From contig NZ_CP067101.1 in the NCBI RefSeq assembly GCF_016616425.1, positions 1,116,001-1,180,000 on the forward strand: a DNA stretch of 64,000 nucleotides, written 5' to 3'. The translations under genes and the position numbers were made by a program. Each line of letters starts with the position of its first letter. The stretch's first letter is position 1. The notes under the pieces were generated by a model. The model was given only the letters and a program-made list of their open reading frames with translations, searched no databases and was not told where the DNA came from. This DNA is from Bradyrhizobium diazoefficiens (GTDB lineage Bacteria; Pseudomonadota; Alphaproteobacteria; Rhizobiales; Xanthobacteraceae). Below are positions 49,699-58,699 of the stretch, piece after piece.

Positions 49699-50865
49699 TT
49701 AAACAAAATACCTTGCCAAAATCCCCCGATACACCCGCGTCAGCTTCTCCAGATCGGCCACCGGCACGCGCTCGTCGATCTGATGCATGGTCTGCCCGAC
49801 CAGGCCGAACTCGATCACCGGGCAGTAGCTTGAGATGAAGCGCGCGTCCGAGGTGCCGCCACTCGTCGACAGCTCAGGCTTGCGCCCCGTCACCTCCTCG
49901 ATCGCGGAGACCGCAAGATCGGTGAACGGGCCGGGCTTGGTCACGAACACGTTGGAGTTCGAGGGCTCCCAGACGATGCGGGCCTTGATGCGGTTGCCAC
50001 AGGCTCGTGCCAGCCGCGTCTCGACCAGCTCGCGCAGGCTCGCCTGGGTGTGGTTGTCGTTGTAGCGGATGTTGAATTTTGCGCGTGCCTCGCCGGGAAT
50101 GACGTTGCTCGCCTTGTTGCCGACGTCCACCGAGGTGAATTCGAGATTGGAGGCCTGGAACTGCGCGCTGCCGTGGTCGAGCGGCTCGTCGGAGATCGCC
50201 ACGATCAACCGCGAGATGTCCGGCACAGGATTCGAGGCGCGGTGCGGATAGGCAACGTGGCCTTGCACGCCGCCAACATAGAGCGTGCCGGATTGTGAGC
50301 CGCGGCGGCCGACCTTGATGGTGTCGCCGAGCGTCTCGACATTGGAGGGTTCGCCGAGCACGCAATGATCGAATCTTTCGCCGCGCTCCGCGGCCCATTT
50401 CAACAGCTTGACGGTGCCGTTGATGGAGACGTCCTCTTCATCGCCGGTGATCAGGAACGAGATCGATCCCTTCCCGTCCGCACGCGGTTTGCCGCCATTC
50501 GCGGCGAGATGCTCCAGCACCGCGGCGACCGAGCAGGCGATGCCGCCCTTCATGTCGACTGCGCCGCGGCCGTGCAGAAAGCCGTCCTTCACCTCGCCGG
50601 AGAACGCGCCAACCCTCCATGCACTCTCGTCGCCCGGGGGTACCACGTCGGTGTGCCCGGCAAAGGTGATGTGCGGTCCTTCGGTGCCGATCCGCGCATA
50701 GAGATTGTCGACGTCTGCGGTGCCGGCCTCGCTGAAGGTCACGCGGTGGCAGATGAAGCTGGCGGCGCTGAGGGCTTGTTCGAGCACCCCGAGCGCGCCG
50801 GCATCGGCCGGGGTTACCGAGGGACAGCGGATGAGATCGCGGGCAATGGAGAGAGCATCGGTCAT
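49699..50865 (-). CDS. dapE: succinyl-diaminopimelate desuccinylase
   Basis: 388 residues, a di-zinc M20 amidohydrolase that releases L,L-diaminopimelate from its succinyl derivative in lysine and peptidoglycan synthesis. Metal and catalytic residues seen: [18 protein letters not shown] (His, Asp), [15 protein letters not shown] (bridging Asp), [18 protein letters not shown] (Glu-Glu), and the C-terminal His region [20 protein letters not shown]. The lid domain covers about residues 180-290. It starts ten bases after the dapD stop, so dapD-dapE is an operon. Confidence 0.96.
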   Translation of the reverse strand: MTDALSIARDLIRCPSVTPADAGALGVLEQALSAASFICHRVTFSEAGTADVDNLYARIGTEGPHITFAGHTDVVPPGDESAWRVGAFSGEVKDGFLHGRGAVDMKGGIACSVAAVLEHLAANGGKPRADGKGSISFLITGDEEDVSINGTVKLLKWAAERGERFDHCVLGEPSNVETLGDTIKVGRRGSQSGTLYVGGVQGHVAYPHRASNPVPDISRLIVAISDEPLDHGSAQFQASNLEFTSVDVGNKASNVIPGEARAKFNIRYNDNHTQASLRELVETRLARACGNRIKARIVWEPSNSNVFVTKPGPFTDLAVSAIEEVTGRKPELSTSGGTSDARFISSYCPVIEFGLVGQTMHQIDERVPVADLEKLTRVYRGILARYFV

Positions 50866-50875
50866 GCGCAGCCGA

Positions 50876-51721
50876 TCAATCCCGCAGCAGCTCGTTGATG
50901 CTGGTCTTCGAGCGCGTGCGCTCGTCGACGCGCTTGACGATGACGGCGCAGGCGGTGCTGGGGCCGATCTGGCCGTTCTTCATCGGCTTGCCGGGCAGCG
51001 CGCCGGGCACCACCACCGAATATTCGGGCACTTCGCCCATGAAGACTTCGCCGGTCTCGCGGTCGACGATCTTGGTCGAGGCGCCCAGAAACACGCCCAT
51101 CGCCAGCACCGCGCCCTTGCGGACGATCACGCCTTCGGCGACTTCCGAGCGCGCGCCGATGAAGCAGTCGTCCTCGATGATCACGGGCTCGGCCTGCAGC
51201 GGCTCGAGCACGCCGCCGATGCCGGCGCCGCCGGAGATGTGCACGCGCTTGCCGATCTGGGCGCAGGAGCCGACGGTGGCCCAGGTGTCGACCATGGTGC
51301 TCTCATCGACATAGGCGCCGAGATTGACGAAGGACGGCATCAAGACGACGTTCTTGGCGATGAAGGCCGAGCGGCGGACGACGGCGCCCGGCACCGCGCG
51401 AAAGCCGGCGTCGCGAAAACGGTTCTCGCCCCAGCCTTCGAACTTCGAGGGCACCTTGTCCCACCAGGTCGCCTTGCCCGGACCGCCGGGAATGACGCCC
51501 ATGTCGTTGAGACGGAACGAGAGCAGGACAGCCTTCTTCAGCCACTGATTGACCTTCCACTTGCCGTCAGTGCCGCGCTCGGCAACGCGCGCCTCGCCCT
51601 TGTCCAGGATCTCCAGCGACTGGTCCACCGCCTCGCGCACCTCGCCCTTGGTCGCGGTCGAGATGCCGTCGCGCGCGTCGAAGGCGCTGTTGATGGTGGA
51701 TTCGAGGGCTGCAAGGGACAT
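50876..51721 (-). CDS. dapD: 2,3,4,5-tetrahydropyridine-2,6-dicarboxylate N-succinyltransferase
   Basis: 281 residues from [20 protein letters not shown], with AGAGGAAA upstream. The succinyl-CoA dependent step of diaminopimelate synthesis. The left-handed beta-helix hexapeptide region is visible ([80 protein letters not shown]), flanked by the N-terminal helical domain. It is cotranscribed with dapE. Confidence 0.97.
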   Translation of the reverse strand: MSLAALESTINSAFDARDGISTATKGEVREAVDQSLEILDKGEARVAERGTDGKWKVNQWLKKAVLLSFRLNDMGVIPGGPGKATWWDKVPSKFEGWGENRFRDAGFRAVPGAVVRRSAFIAKNVVLMPSFVNLGAYVDESTMVDTWATVGSCAQIGKRVHISGGAGIGGVLEPLQAEPVIIEDDCFIGARSEVAEGVIVRKGAVLAMGVFLGASTKIVDRETGEVFMGEVPEYSVVVPGALPGKPMKNGQIGPSTACAVIVKRVDERTRSKTSINELLRD

Positions 51722-51806
51722 CGGGATTTCCTCTGGGGAGCGCGTGGTTTCGCGAGAATTGGAGCGCTTTTTCGGGATTTGGGCCGGGAGAGTCAAGCTT
51801 GGTTCG

Positions 51807-51908
51807 GTGTCATCACCCGCGAAAGCGGGTGATCCAGTACGCAGCGGCCGTCGTGATGAATCGAGATGCCGGTGATTACTGGATACCCCGCCTTCGCGGG
51901 GTATGACG
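51807..51908. repeat. intergenic palindromic repeat, family A
   Basis: GTGTCATCACCCGCGAAAGC, GGGTGATCCAGTACGCAGC ... ATTACTGGATACCCCGCCTT, CGCGGGGTATGACGAC. Both hairpins are well formed. It ends two bases from the nucleotidase stop and precedes dapD. Confidence 0.85.
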
Positions 51909-51909
51909 A

Positions 51910-52605
51910 CTATCTGAGGCGGGACAATTTCGCCAAGAACCCCGCCAGATCGTCCGTGACATGGTCGACATGGGCGGCGTCCCGGCCCTCCAATTCCCAG
52001 TCTTCCCGCACCACCTCCTTCGTTCCATCCGGCACCACCAGCACGGTGGTCATGCCGAGCTGGTGCGGGACGGTGAGGTTGCGGGCGAGATCCTCGAACA
52101 TGGCGGCCTTGGCGGGATCGACCGCGTGGTCGGAGAGGAATTTCCGATACGTCTGCGCCGCAGGTTTGGGCTCGAACTCGGCGGCGATGATGTCGAACAC
52201 GCCGTCGAAATGCGCGACCAGGCCGAGACGCGCCAGCACCGCATCGACATGGTCGACCGAGCCGTTGGTCAGGATCAGCTTGCGTCCCGACAATCTTGCG
52301 ATGGCTTCGCCGAGCGCCGGGTTCGGCTCCAGCGGCGAGTGGTCGATCTGGTGGACGTAGGCGAGATAGTCGTCGGCGGAAACGCCATGCAGGGTCATCA
52401 TGCCGCGCATGGTGGTGCCGAAGCGCCGGTAGTAATCCTTCTGGATCTTCCGGGCGTCCTCCGGGCCGACGTTCAGCCAGTTGCAGACGAACTCCCCGAT
52501 CCGCGTATCGACCTGCTGCCACAGATTGACGTGATGCGGGTAGAGCGTGTTGTCGAGATCGAACACCCAGGTGTCGACGTGGTCGAAGGTGCGGAGTGGA
52601 TTCAT
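51910..52605 (-). CDS. pyrimidine 5'-nucleotidase (HAD superfamily, SDT1-like)
   Basis: 231 residues from [23 protein letters not shown] motif I is [16 protein letters not shown] (nucleophile Asp), motif [22 protein letters not shown], motif III Lys in [15 protein letters not shown], motif [22 protein letters not shown]. The DLDNTLYP form and cap-domain pattern ([28 protein letters not shown] region) match yeast SDT1-type pyrimidine nucleotidases. It dephosphorylates UMP/CMP-like nucleotides. It lies downstream of the DUF1036 gene, 14 bases after its stop. Confidence 0.9.
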   Translation of the reverse strand: MNPLRTFDHVDTWVFDLDNTLYPHHVNLWQQVDTRIGEFVCNWLNVGPEDARKIQKDYYRRFGTTMRGMMTLHGVSADDYLAYVHQIDHSPLEPNPALGEAIARLSGRKLILTNGSVDHVDAVLARLGLVAHFDGVFDIIAAEFEPKPAAQTYRKFLSDHAVDPAKAAMFEDLARNLTVPHQLGMTTVLVVPDGTKEVVREDWELEGRDAAHVDHVTDDLAGFLAKLSRLR

Positions 52606-52619
52606 GACAGCCCTCTCGA

Positions 52620-53606
52620 TCACGGCATCGCAAACCGCAGCGTCTTGCCGCCGCTCGACATGTCCACCGCGCCAAACCCCGTCACTGCAAATCCGCGCGC
52701 GCCGCAATCGGTCTGCTCGTTGGTCTCGAACTTGGTGTCGCGGGTGCAGAGCCGCCTGTCGCCGCCCCAGTTCAGCGGCCTGTCCTTCAGCTTGACGGCG
52801 CGGTTGTCGCCATCGACGGCCTCCGCGAAACTGAAGATCTGTTTCGGCTGGCCGGTCACATCGGGGTGCAGGCAGGTCTTGGGATCGATGCGATACCAGC
52901 CGCGGCTGGTCACGGACTTGCCGTCGTCGGTCGCGATCGCCGCCATGACCTTGTGCGGCGTGTCGTTGCACCAGGTAAGGCCCGTCGCAGACGGCGTCTG
53001 CACTGCATCGACCATGGTCTTGAAGAAGTTCGGCGAAGCCACGATGTCCGACGACAATCCGCGGCTCTTCAGGAAGGCAGCCAGCGCGCCTTGCGTCTTC
53101 GGCCCGTCGACGCCGTCGATCGGCGCGGCATCGTAGCCCGCGATCACCAAGAGCCGCTGGATGCCGGCGAGACGGGCCTGCTCGTCGTCATATTCGGAAT
53201 CCTCGGCGAGATAGGCCGTGAGGTTGCCGTCCGCGCCCTGCGTCGGCGTCACTTGCGTGAACGCGGCCTGGGTCTGGCCGCTGCGGCATTGCCGTGCTGC
53301 TGCAATGACGAAATTGTCCTGTGCCACGCACAGCATGTCGCGGCCGTTCTGCGGGATCGGGGACGCGCCATAGACGCCGAGCGCGCGGGCGTTGAGCAGA
53401 ATGCGGTCGGCGGTCAGTGTGCCCTGCACCACCACGCGGCAGGTGGCGGGATCGATCCTGAACCAGCCGCGCGTCGCAGTCGCCGCCTTGTCATCGATGC
53501 CGATCGCGGCCTCGACGACATAGGACATGCGGTTGCAGATCTTGAGGTCGGCGAAAGCCGGCGCTGAGGAGAAGACAAATGAGACGGCTGCGGCCGGCAG
53601 CGTCAT
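52620..53606 (-). CDS. secreted protein with two DUF1036 domains and a peptidoglycan-binding-like segment
   Basis: About 328 residues from [20 protein letters not shown]. The DUF1036 pattern occurs twice: [20 protein letters not shown] with [14 protein letters not shown], and [20 protein letters not shown] with [15 protein letters not shown]. Between them, [40 protein letters not shown] looks like a peptidoglycan-binding domain 1 helix bundle. The signal peptide lacks basic residues from this ATG, so the true start may be a few codons up; further upstream the frame runs into a family B repeat. Function is unknown; envelope attachment is inferred. Confidence 0.82.
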   Translation of the reverse strand: MTLPAAAVSFVFSSAPAFADLKICNRMSYVVEAAIGIDDKAATATRGWFRIDPATCRVVVQGTLTADRILLNARALGVYGASPIPQNGRDMLCVAQDNFVIAAARQCRSGQTQAAFTQVTPTQGADGNLTAYLAEDSEYDDEQARLAGIQRLLVIAGYDAAPIDGVDGPKTQGALAAFLKSRGLSSDIVASPNFFKTMVDAVQTPSATGLTWCNDTPHKVMAAIATDDGKSVTSRGWYRIDPKTCLHPDVTGQPKQIFSFAEAVDGDNRAVKLKDRPLNWGGDRRLCTRDTKFETNEQTDCGARGFAVTGFGAVDMSSGGKTLRFAMP

Positions 53607-53657
53607 GAGGAGGCGCGTGAGGCGTGAGCGGCGATGTCGTCTCTGCCCTCTCAGCTC

Positions 53658-53780
53658 GTCATGGCCGGGCTTGTCACGCCTGCGCGGCCGAAGCCGCTTC
53701 GGCGAGGCGAAGGCCCGGGCATCCACGTTCTTGGCGCGGGACGAAAGATCGTGGATCGCCGGGACAAGCCCGGCCATGAC
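53658..53780. repeat. intergenic palindromic repeat, family B (expanded)
   Basis: GTCATGGCCGGGCTTGTCAC and CCGGGACAAGCCCGGCCATG AC are the outer arms; GGCATCCACG and CGTGGATCGCC pair inside. An additional CGGCCGAAGCCGCTTCGGCG hairpin is inserted. It lies between argB and the DUF1036 gene. Confidence 0.8.
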
Positions 53781-53803
53781 GGCTTTCTTTTTCCGCTCCT
53801 GCA

Positions 53804-54691
53804 TCACTTGTGGATCAGCGTTCCCGTGCCCTGGTTGGTGAAGAGCTCGAGCAGCACCGCATGCTGCATCTTGCCGTCGATGATGACGACGCCCTGCACG
53901 CCCTGCTCGAGCGCGTAGATGCAGGTCTCGACCTTCGGGATCATGCCGCCGGAAATGGTGCCGTCGGCGATCAGCTTGCGCGCGTCTTTCACCGAGAGCT
54001 GGGGAATCAGCTTCTTCGACTTGTCGAGCACGCCCGGCACGTCGGTGAGCAGCAGCAGGCGCTTGGCCTTCAGCGCGCCGGCGACCGCACCGGCAAAGGT
54101 GTCGGCGTTGACGTTGAGCGTCAGGCCCTCTTTGGAGGTCGCAAGCGGCGCCAGCACCGGGATCAGCTCGTAGCCGATCAACTGGTTGAGCAAGGTGAGA
54201 TCGACCTTCTCGGGGTCGCCGACGAAGCCGAGATCGACCGCCTTCTCGATATGCGAGTCCGGATCGATGATGGTGCGCGTCGTCTTCGACGCCTTCACCA
54301 TGTTGCCGTCCTTGCCCGACAGGCCCACGGCCTTGCCGCCGGCCTCGTTGATGTAGCCGACGATCTGCTTGTTGACGGAGCCGGCGAGCACCATCTCGAC
54401 GATCTCGATGGTCGCGGCATCGGTGATGCGCAGGCCGGCGGCGAATTCCGATTGAATGCCGAGGCGTTTGAGCATGGTCGCGATCTGCGGCCCGCCGCCA
54501 TGCACCACCACCGGATTGATCGCGGTCTGCTCGAGCAGCACGATGTCGCGGGCAAAGTTCTTCGCGGTCTCCTCGTCGCCCATGGCATGGCCGCCATATT
54601 TGATGACGATGGTTTCCTCGTCATACTGCTGCATGTGCGGCAGCGCTTCGGACAGGATGCGGGCCTGGTCGAGCGGGGAGATGTCGGTCAT
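53804..54691 (-). CDS. argB: acetylglutamate kinase
   Basis: 295 residues. Phosphorylates N-acetylglutamate in arginine synthesis. Amino acid kinase features: [40 protein letters not shown], the acetylglutamate site [80 protein letters not shown]. Length is typical of the arginine-sensitive class; N-terminal helix [20 protein letters not shown] supports hexamer formation and feedback control. No other arg genes adjoin. Confidence 0.97.
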   Translation of the reverse strand: MTDISPLDQARILSEALPHMQQYDEETIVIKYGGHAMGDEETAKNFARDIVLLEQTAINPVVVHGGGPQIATMLKRLGIQSEFAAGLRITDAATIEIVEMVLAGSVNKQIVGYINEAGGKAVGLSGKDGNMVKASKTTRTIIDPDSHIEKAVDLGFVGDPEKVDLTLLNQLIGYELIPVLAPLATSKEGLTLNVNADTFAGAVAGALKAKRLLLLTDVPGVLDKSKKLIPQLSVKDARKLIADGTISGGMIPKVETCIYALEQGVQGVVIIDGKMQHAVLLELFTNQGTGTLIHK

Positions 54692-54795
54692 GTCACGGTC
54701 TCGCTGGCGGATCGGTCGGTGCGCGTTCTATCCGATTGGCGCGCAGGGCGCAAAGCGTGGCTTTCGCTCTTAACCCTCGAGGGAGAAGAAGAGCG

Positions 54796-55164
54796 TTATT
54801 TCCGCGCCACCACCGCCGCCAGCGTCACCGTCAGCCAGCTCGCAATCATCACGATTCCGCCCGTCGGTGCCGCATACGGAAACAGCGAATGCCCGGCATA
54901 TTGCCGTAAGCTGAGGTCGCCCGCGAACACCGCGGCGCCGATCACGAAGCCAAACGCGGCCGCAACGCCAATTCCGCCGTGCAGAAGGCCGCGCGCGAGC
55001 AGGGCGATGGTCGCCAGTATGGCAGTTGCATGAAACAGCAGCATCGCGCTGGCCGTGGCGAGCCGGCTTGCATCTGCACCGTGAGCGGAGGCCGCGGCCA
55101 GTACGACGCCGGCGGCGCCCATCAAGCCGGCAAGCCCGATCAGCAGGCGGTGCGCCACCATCAC
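54796..55164 (-). CDS. DUF423 family membrane protein
   Basis: 122 residues with four predicted helices: LLIGLAGLMGAAGVVLAAAS, HATAILATIALLARGLLHGG, AAFGFVIGAAVFAGDLSLRQ and GGIVMIASWLTVTLAAVVAR. The early AHG and the GDLSLRQYAG motif between helices are the family hallmark (YgdD-like). Function is unknown. The start (GTG, or the ATG one codon on) overlaps the yihA stop, so the two are translationally coupled. Confidence 0.88.
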   Translation of the reverse strand: MMVAHRLLIGLAGLMGAAGVVLAAASAHGADASRLATASAMLLFHATAILATIALLARGLLHGGIGVAAAFGFVIGAAVFAGDLSLRQYAGHSLFPYAAPTGGIVMIASWLTVTLAAVVARK

Positions 55165-55814
55165 GAGGCCCGCTCCTCCAGAAGCTTCGCCATCGCAGCG
55201 CGCAAACTCTCCATGCCGGTCGAGCTCCGTGACGAGGTCGCGAGCACGTGCGGGAACGCGGCCGGATGCTTGGCCAGCGCGGCCTCGGTTTCGGCGATGC
55301 GCGATTGCAGCTCGGAGGGCTTCACCTGGTCGGCTTTGGTCAGCACGATCTGGTAGCTGACGGCGGAGCGGTCGAGCGTCTCGAGGACCTCGAGGTCGAC
55401 ATCCTTGAGGCCATGCCGGGCGTCGATCAGCACGTAGACGCGCGCGAGGCTGGCGCGTCCCAGCAGGAATTTGTGGATCAACTCGGTCCAGGACGCGACC
55501 TGGCTCTTGGGGGCCTTGGCATAGCCGTAGCCGGGCATATCGACGAGGCGCAGGTCGCTTTTGCCGGGGACCTCGAAAAAGATCAGCTCCTGGGTGCGGC
55601 CCGGTGTATGCGAGGTGCGCGCCAGCGCGTTGCGGCCGGTCAGCGCGTTGATCAGGCTGGACTTGCCGACATTGGAGCGTCCGGCAAAGGCGACCTCCAG
55701 CCCCGCCATCGGCGGCAGCGCCTGGATCGAGGGCGAGGCCCAGATGAACTGCCAGTCGCGGGCGAACAGCTTTCGCCCGGCCTCGATCAGCTTCGCATCT
55801 TTGTCGTCGGTCAT
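55161..55814 (-). CDS. yihA: ribosome biogenesis GTP-binding protein YihA/EngB
   Basis: 217 residues from MTDDKDAKLIEAGRKLFARD; the frame upstream runs through a family E repeat and is excluded. GTPase motifs: AFAGRSNVGKSSLINALTGR (G1), RTSHTPGRTQ (G2), LRLVDMPGYGYAKAPKSQVA (G3), VLTKADQVKPSEL (G4), ATSSRSSTGMESLR (G5). EngB helps late large-subunit assembly. It lies downstream of yidC in the rpmH-rnpA-yidC series. Confidence 0.96.
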   Translation of the reverse strand: MTDDKDAKLIEAGRKLFARDWQFIWASPSIQALPPMAGLEVAFAGRSNVGKSSLINALTGRNALARTSHTPGRTQELIFFEVPGKSDLRLVDMPGYGYAKAPKSQVASWTELIHKFLLGRASLARVYVLIDARHGLKDVDLEVLETLDRSAVSYQIVLTKADQVKPSELQSRIAETEAALAKHPAAFPHVLATSSRSSTGMESLRAAMAKLLEERAS

Positions 55815-55835
55815 GCGAAGCTCTTTTGTTGCACC

Positions 55836-55914
55836 GTCATTCCGGGGCGATGCAAAGCATCGAGCCCGGAATCTCGAGATTCCGGGTCTGGTGCTTCGCA
55901 CGGTCCCGGATGAC
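55836..55914. repeat. intergenic palindromic repeat, family E (CATTCCGGGGCG type)
   Basis: GTCATTCCGGGGCGATGCAA ... CACGGTCCCGGATGAC with inner CCCGGAATCTCGAGATTCCG GG, a perfect palindrome. It lies between yidC and yihA. Confidence 0.85.
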
Positions 55915-55926
55915 AAAGTGTGAGAC

Positions 55927-57777
55927 TTACGTCGCCTTCCGCGCGAACGTCGCCTTGAGATTGTCGAACAGCTCCACCTTCACGCCGTTGCGGCGCATGA
56001 TGAAGCTCTGCTGGAGCACCGAGAGCGTGTTGTTCCAGGCCCAGTAGATCACGAGGCCCGCCGGGAAGCCCGCCAGCATGAAGGTGAAGATCAGCGGCAT
56101 CCAGTTGAAGATGAGCTGTTGCGTCGGATCCGGCGGCGTCGGGTTCAGCTTCATCTGGAACCACATCGTGATGCCCATGATGAGCGGCCAGATGCCGAGA
56201 TGCAGATAGTGTCCGAACACCGGAAGGGCCGTCGGATCGTAGTTCAGCAGGCCGAACAGCGTGAACAGATTGGTCGGATCGGGCGCGGAGAGGTCCTTGA
56301 TCCAGCCGAAGAAGTGCGCGTGCCGCATCTCGATGGTGACGAACAGCACCTTGTAGAGCGAGAAGAACACCGGGATCTGGATCACCACGGGAAGACAGCC
56401 GGCAACCGGATTGATCTTCTCCTTGCGGTAGATCTCCATCATCTCCTGCTGCTGCTTCACCTTGTCGTCGGGATAGCGCTCCTTCAGCGCCTGAAGCTGC
56501 GGCTGGATCGACTTCATCTTCGCCATCGAGGCGTAGGACTTGTTCGCCAGCGGGAAGAACAGCAGCTTCACGATCACGGTCACGAGCAGGATCGAGATGC
56601 CGAAATTGCCGAAGAAGCGGTAGAAGAAGTCGAGGCCGAGGAACATCGGCTTGGTGATGAAGTAGAACCAGCCCCAGTCGATCAACAGATCGAAATGGTT
56701 CAGGCCGAGCTGCTTGTTGTAGCCGCCGAGGCCCGCGAACGGGAACACGCCGACGACGCCGGCTTCCTTGGCGCCGGCGAACAGCCGAGCATTTGCGGTC
56801 GCGCTGCCGCCGATCGCGACGGTGACGGGATCGAGCAGATAGTCGGTCTGGTAGCTATGGACGTTGCCGACGAGGTTCGAGGAGAACTTCGCCTGAAGCT
56901 GGGCGCTGGTGTCGGGCAACAGCGCCGAGGCCCAGTACTTGTCGGTGATGCCGAGCCAGCCATTGGTGGCCTTGAAGTTCACCGACTTGGCTTCGTCGAT
57001 CTTCTTGTAGGCATATTCCTGCAAGCCATGGTCGCCGAGATAGCCGATCAGGCCTTCATGCAGGATGTAATAGCCCGAGACCTGCGGCGTGCCGTGGCGC
57101 GAGATCAGCGCGAACGGATAGAGCGTGACCGGCGCGTTGCCGGCATTGCTCACCTCGTCCTTGATCGTGAAGAGATAGTGGTCGTCGATCGAGACGGTGC
57201 GGCGGAAGGTGAGGCCCTCGCCATTGTCCCATTTCAGCACCACCGGCGTCGTCGGCGTCAGGCTGCCGCTGCCGTCCTGCTGCCAGAGGCTCTGCGCATC
57301 CGGCATCTTCGCCGTCACGCCCGTCGCCGCCACCCAGCCGAATTCGGCGTAATAGGGCTCCGCGGTGCCCGAAGGCGAATAGAGGATGATCGGCGGCGAC
57401 TTCGGGTCGACCGTTTCGCGGAATTGCACCAGCGCGATGTCGTCGATGCGGCCGCCCTTCAGCGAGATGCTACCGACGATCCGCGGCGTGTCGATCTTCA
57501 CGCGCGGGCTGGCTGCAATCGCGGCATCGCGCGCAACGACCGGCTGGGCCTGCTGGTTCGCGGTCGGGGTTGCCGGCTGAGTCGCGCTGCCGGGCTGCTG
57601 CGCGGCCCCCGGGGTCGCGGATGCCGTCGGCTGCGGCGTGGTCTTCTGGAGTTCGGCCTGCGTCTGCTGCTGGGCGCGCTGCTTCTCCATCGCCGGCACA
57701 TTGTAGAAATATTGCCAGGCGATCAGCACGAGGCCCGACAGAATGACGGCGAGGATGGTATTGCGATTGTCGGTCAT
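55927..57777 (-). CDS. yidC: membrane protein insertase YidC
   Basis: 616 residues from MTDNRNTILAVILSGLVLIA; a GTG one codon earlier is possible. The N-terminal anchor is followed by a Gln/Pro/Thr-rich linker, the large periplasmic beta-domain (residues about 85-370), then the five-helix insertase core starting GWFYFITKPMFLGLDFFYRF, with KLLFFPLANKSYASMAKMKS, the hydrophilic-groove Arg region QQEMMEIYRKEKINPVAGCL, and GLVIYWAWNNTLSVLQQSFI. It inserts inner-membrane proteins alone or with SecYEG. It is in the rpmH-rnpA-yidC series, 16 bases after rnpA. Confidence 0.97.
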   Translation of the reverse strand: MTDNRNTILAVILSGLVLIAWQYFYNVPAMEKQRAQQQTQAELQKTTPQPTASATPGAAQQPGSATQPATPTANQQAQPVVARDAAIAASPRVKIDTPRIVGSISLKGGRIDDIALVQFRETVDPKSPPIILYSPSGTAEPYYAEFGWVAATGVTAKMPDAQSLWQQDGSGSLTPTTPVVLKWDNGEGLTFRRTVSIDDHYLFTIKDEVSNAGNAPVTLYPFALISRHGTPQVSGYYILHEGLIGYLGDHGLQEYAYKKIDEAKSVNFKATNGWLGITDKYWASALLPDTSAQLQAKFSSNLVGNVHSYQTDYLLDPVTVAIGGSATANARLFAGAKEAGVVGVFPFAGLGGYNKQLGLNHFDLLIDWGWFYFITKPMFLGLDFFYRFFGNFGISILLVTVIVKLLFFPLANKSYASMAKMKSIQPQLQALKERYPDDKVKQQQEMMEIYRKEKINPVAGCLPVVIQIPVFFSLYKVLFVTIEMRHAHFFGWIKDLSAPDPTNLFTLFGLLNYDPTALPVFGHYLHLGIWPLIMGITMWFQMKLNPTPPDPTQQLIFNWMPLIFTFMLAGFPAGLVIYWAWNNTLSVLQQSFIMRRNGVKVELFDNLKATFARKAT

Positions 57778-57793
57778 CACTATTGTCTCGTCA

Positions 57794-58174
57794 TCAATCC
57801 GGTTTGCGGCTGGTCGCAGGAGCGGGGCCGGGCCTCTGGCCCCTGTGCGTATGCCGCGCGGGCTTCGTGAACGCTATGCGCAGATCGTCGAGCATGGTCG
57901 CGAAGTCGCGCGAGAGCGCGTCCCTTCGGCCGACCAGCACATAATCATGATGGGGCTGCATCGAAACCGGATCGAGCCGCTTCACCAATTCGCGAAGCCG
58001 GCGCCGGATGCGATTGCGCTCGGGGGCGTTGCCGTTCTTTTTGGTAACGGTGAAGCCGATCCGGATCGGACCGCCGTCTTCGCGGGGGCGGCTTTGCAGA
58101 ACGAACGCGGGACGGTTCACCCGCGCGCCATTGGCAACGGCGAGGAAATCCGCCCGCTGCCTCAGCCGATCCAT
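57794..58174 (-). CDS. rnpA: ribonuclease P protein component
   Basis: 126 residues from MDRLRQRADFLAVANGARVN. The RNR signature GNAPERNRIRRRLRELVKRL is at about residues 48-67; RIGFTVTKKNG precedes it and DYVLVGRRDALSRDF follows. The basic C-terminal tail (KPARHTHRGQRPGPAPATSR) is longer than in E. coli. It assists the RNase P RNA in tRNA 5' processing. It starts 26 bases after rpmH. Confidence 0.95.
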   Translation of the reverse strand: MDRLRQRADFLAVANGARVNRPAFVLQSRPREDGGPIRIGFTVTKKNGNAPERNRIRRRLRELVKRLDPVSMQPHHDYVLVGRRDALSRDFATMLDDLRIAFTKPARHTHRGQRPGPAPATSRKPD

Positions 58175-58200
58175 GATGAAATCCCAAAAGGGGGTCTGGC

Positions 58201-58335
58201 TCAGGCACTCAGACGCTTGCGGCCGCGGGCGCGGCGGGCGGCGAGAACCTTGCGTCCGCCGGCCGTGGCGAGACGAGCACGGAAGCCGTGACGGCGCTTG
58301 CGTACCAGTTTGCTGGGTTGATAAGTCCGCTTCAC
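58201..58335 (-). CDS. rpmH: 50S ribosomal protein L34
   Basis: 44 residues from a GTG start: [40 protein letters not shown]. This is the invariant L34 sequence pattern. Note the start is GTG. It heads the rpmH-rnpA-yidC operon. A strong promoter lies about 140 bases upstream. Confidence 0.98.
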   Translation of the reverse strand: MKRTYQPSKLVRKRRHGFRARLATAGGRKVLAARRARGRKRLSA

Positions 58336-58475
58336 GGGTTTTTCTCCGCTGACCGGGCAATTTGCCTGTAGAATTGATGGTAAAGTCCGGAAGATGCGGC
58401 CCAAAACGGGCCCTTTTCCGGCCCAAGAGAGCCGCTCCCGGCGTCGCACCGGGTCATCGCGGACAATTTGCGCGG

Positions 58476-58504
58476 CTTATAAGCGAGCGCCTTCTTTTCG
58501 TCAA
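58476..58504 (-). promoter_or_regulatory. strong sigma-70 promoter for rpmH-rnpA-yidC
   Basis: On the minus strand TTGACG (58504-58499) and TATAAG (58481-58476) are spaced exactly 17 bases. It is the best consensus match noticed in the window, about 140 bases before the L34 start. The remaining sequence to the divergent kinase gene holds no other clear signal. Confidence 0.75.
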
Positions 58505-58699
58505 CGCCGCACAAGCGCGCGATTCCGGTGAATATCGCTGCTCGTGTGGAGTTTTTAACCCTTGAGGTAGCGACTCGCGATATCAGCACCTACATCCGAC
58601 CCCGGCAGATTAGCGATCCGTAATTTGACCGGACCGGGAACGGGCCTCATCTTCATACCGCCAATCTTCACCCGCCAATAGGCAGCGAGGGCGAATTTC

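Noticed and set aside
35887..51908. Recurring hairpins as a CRISPR array
   Set aside because: The repeats are dispersed singly between genes, are internally palindromic, and have no regular spacers or cas genes.
53607..53807. N-terminal extension of the DUF1036 protein reading VMAGLVPAIH and RDKPGHD
   Set aside because: These residues are the translation of a family B palindrome that also occurs elsewhere between genes; the start at 53606 or a few codons above is more credible.
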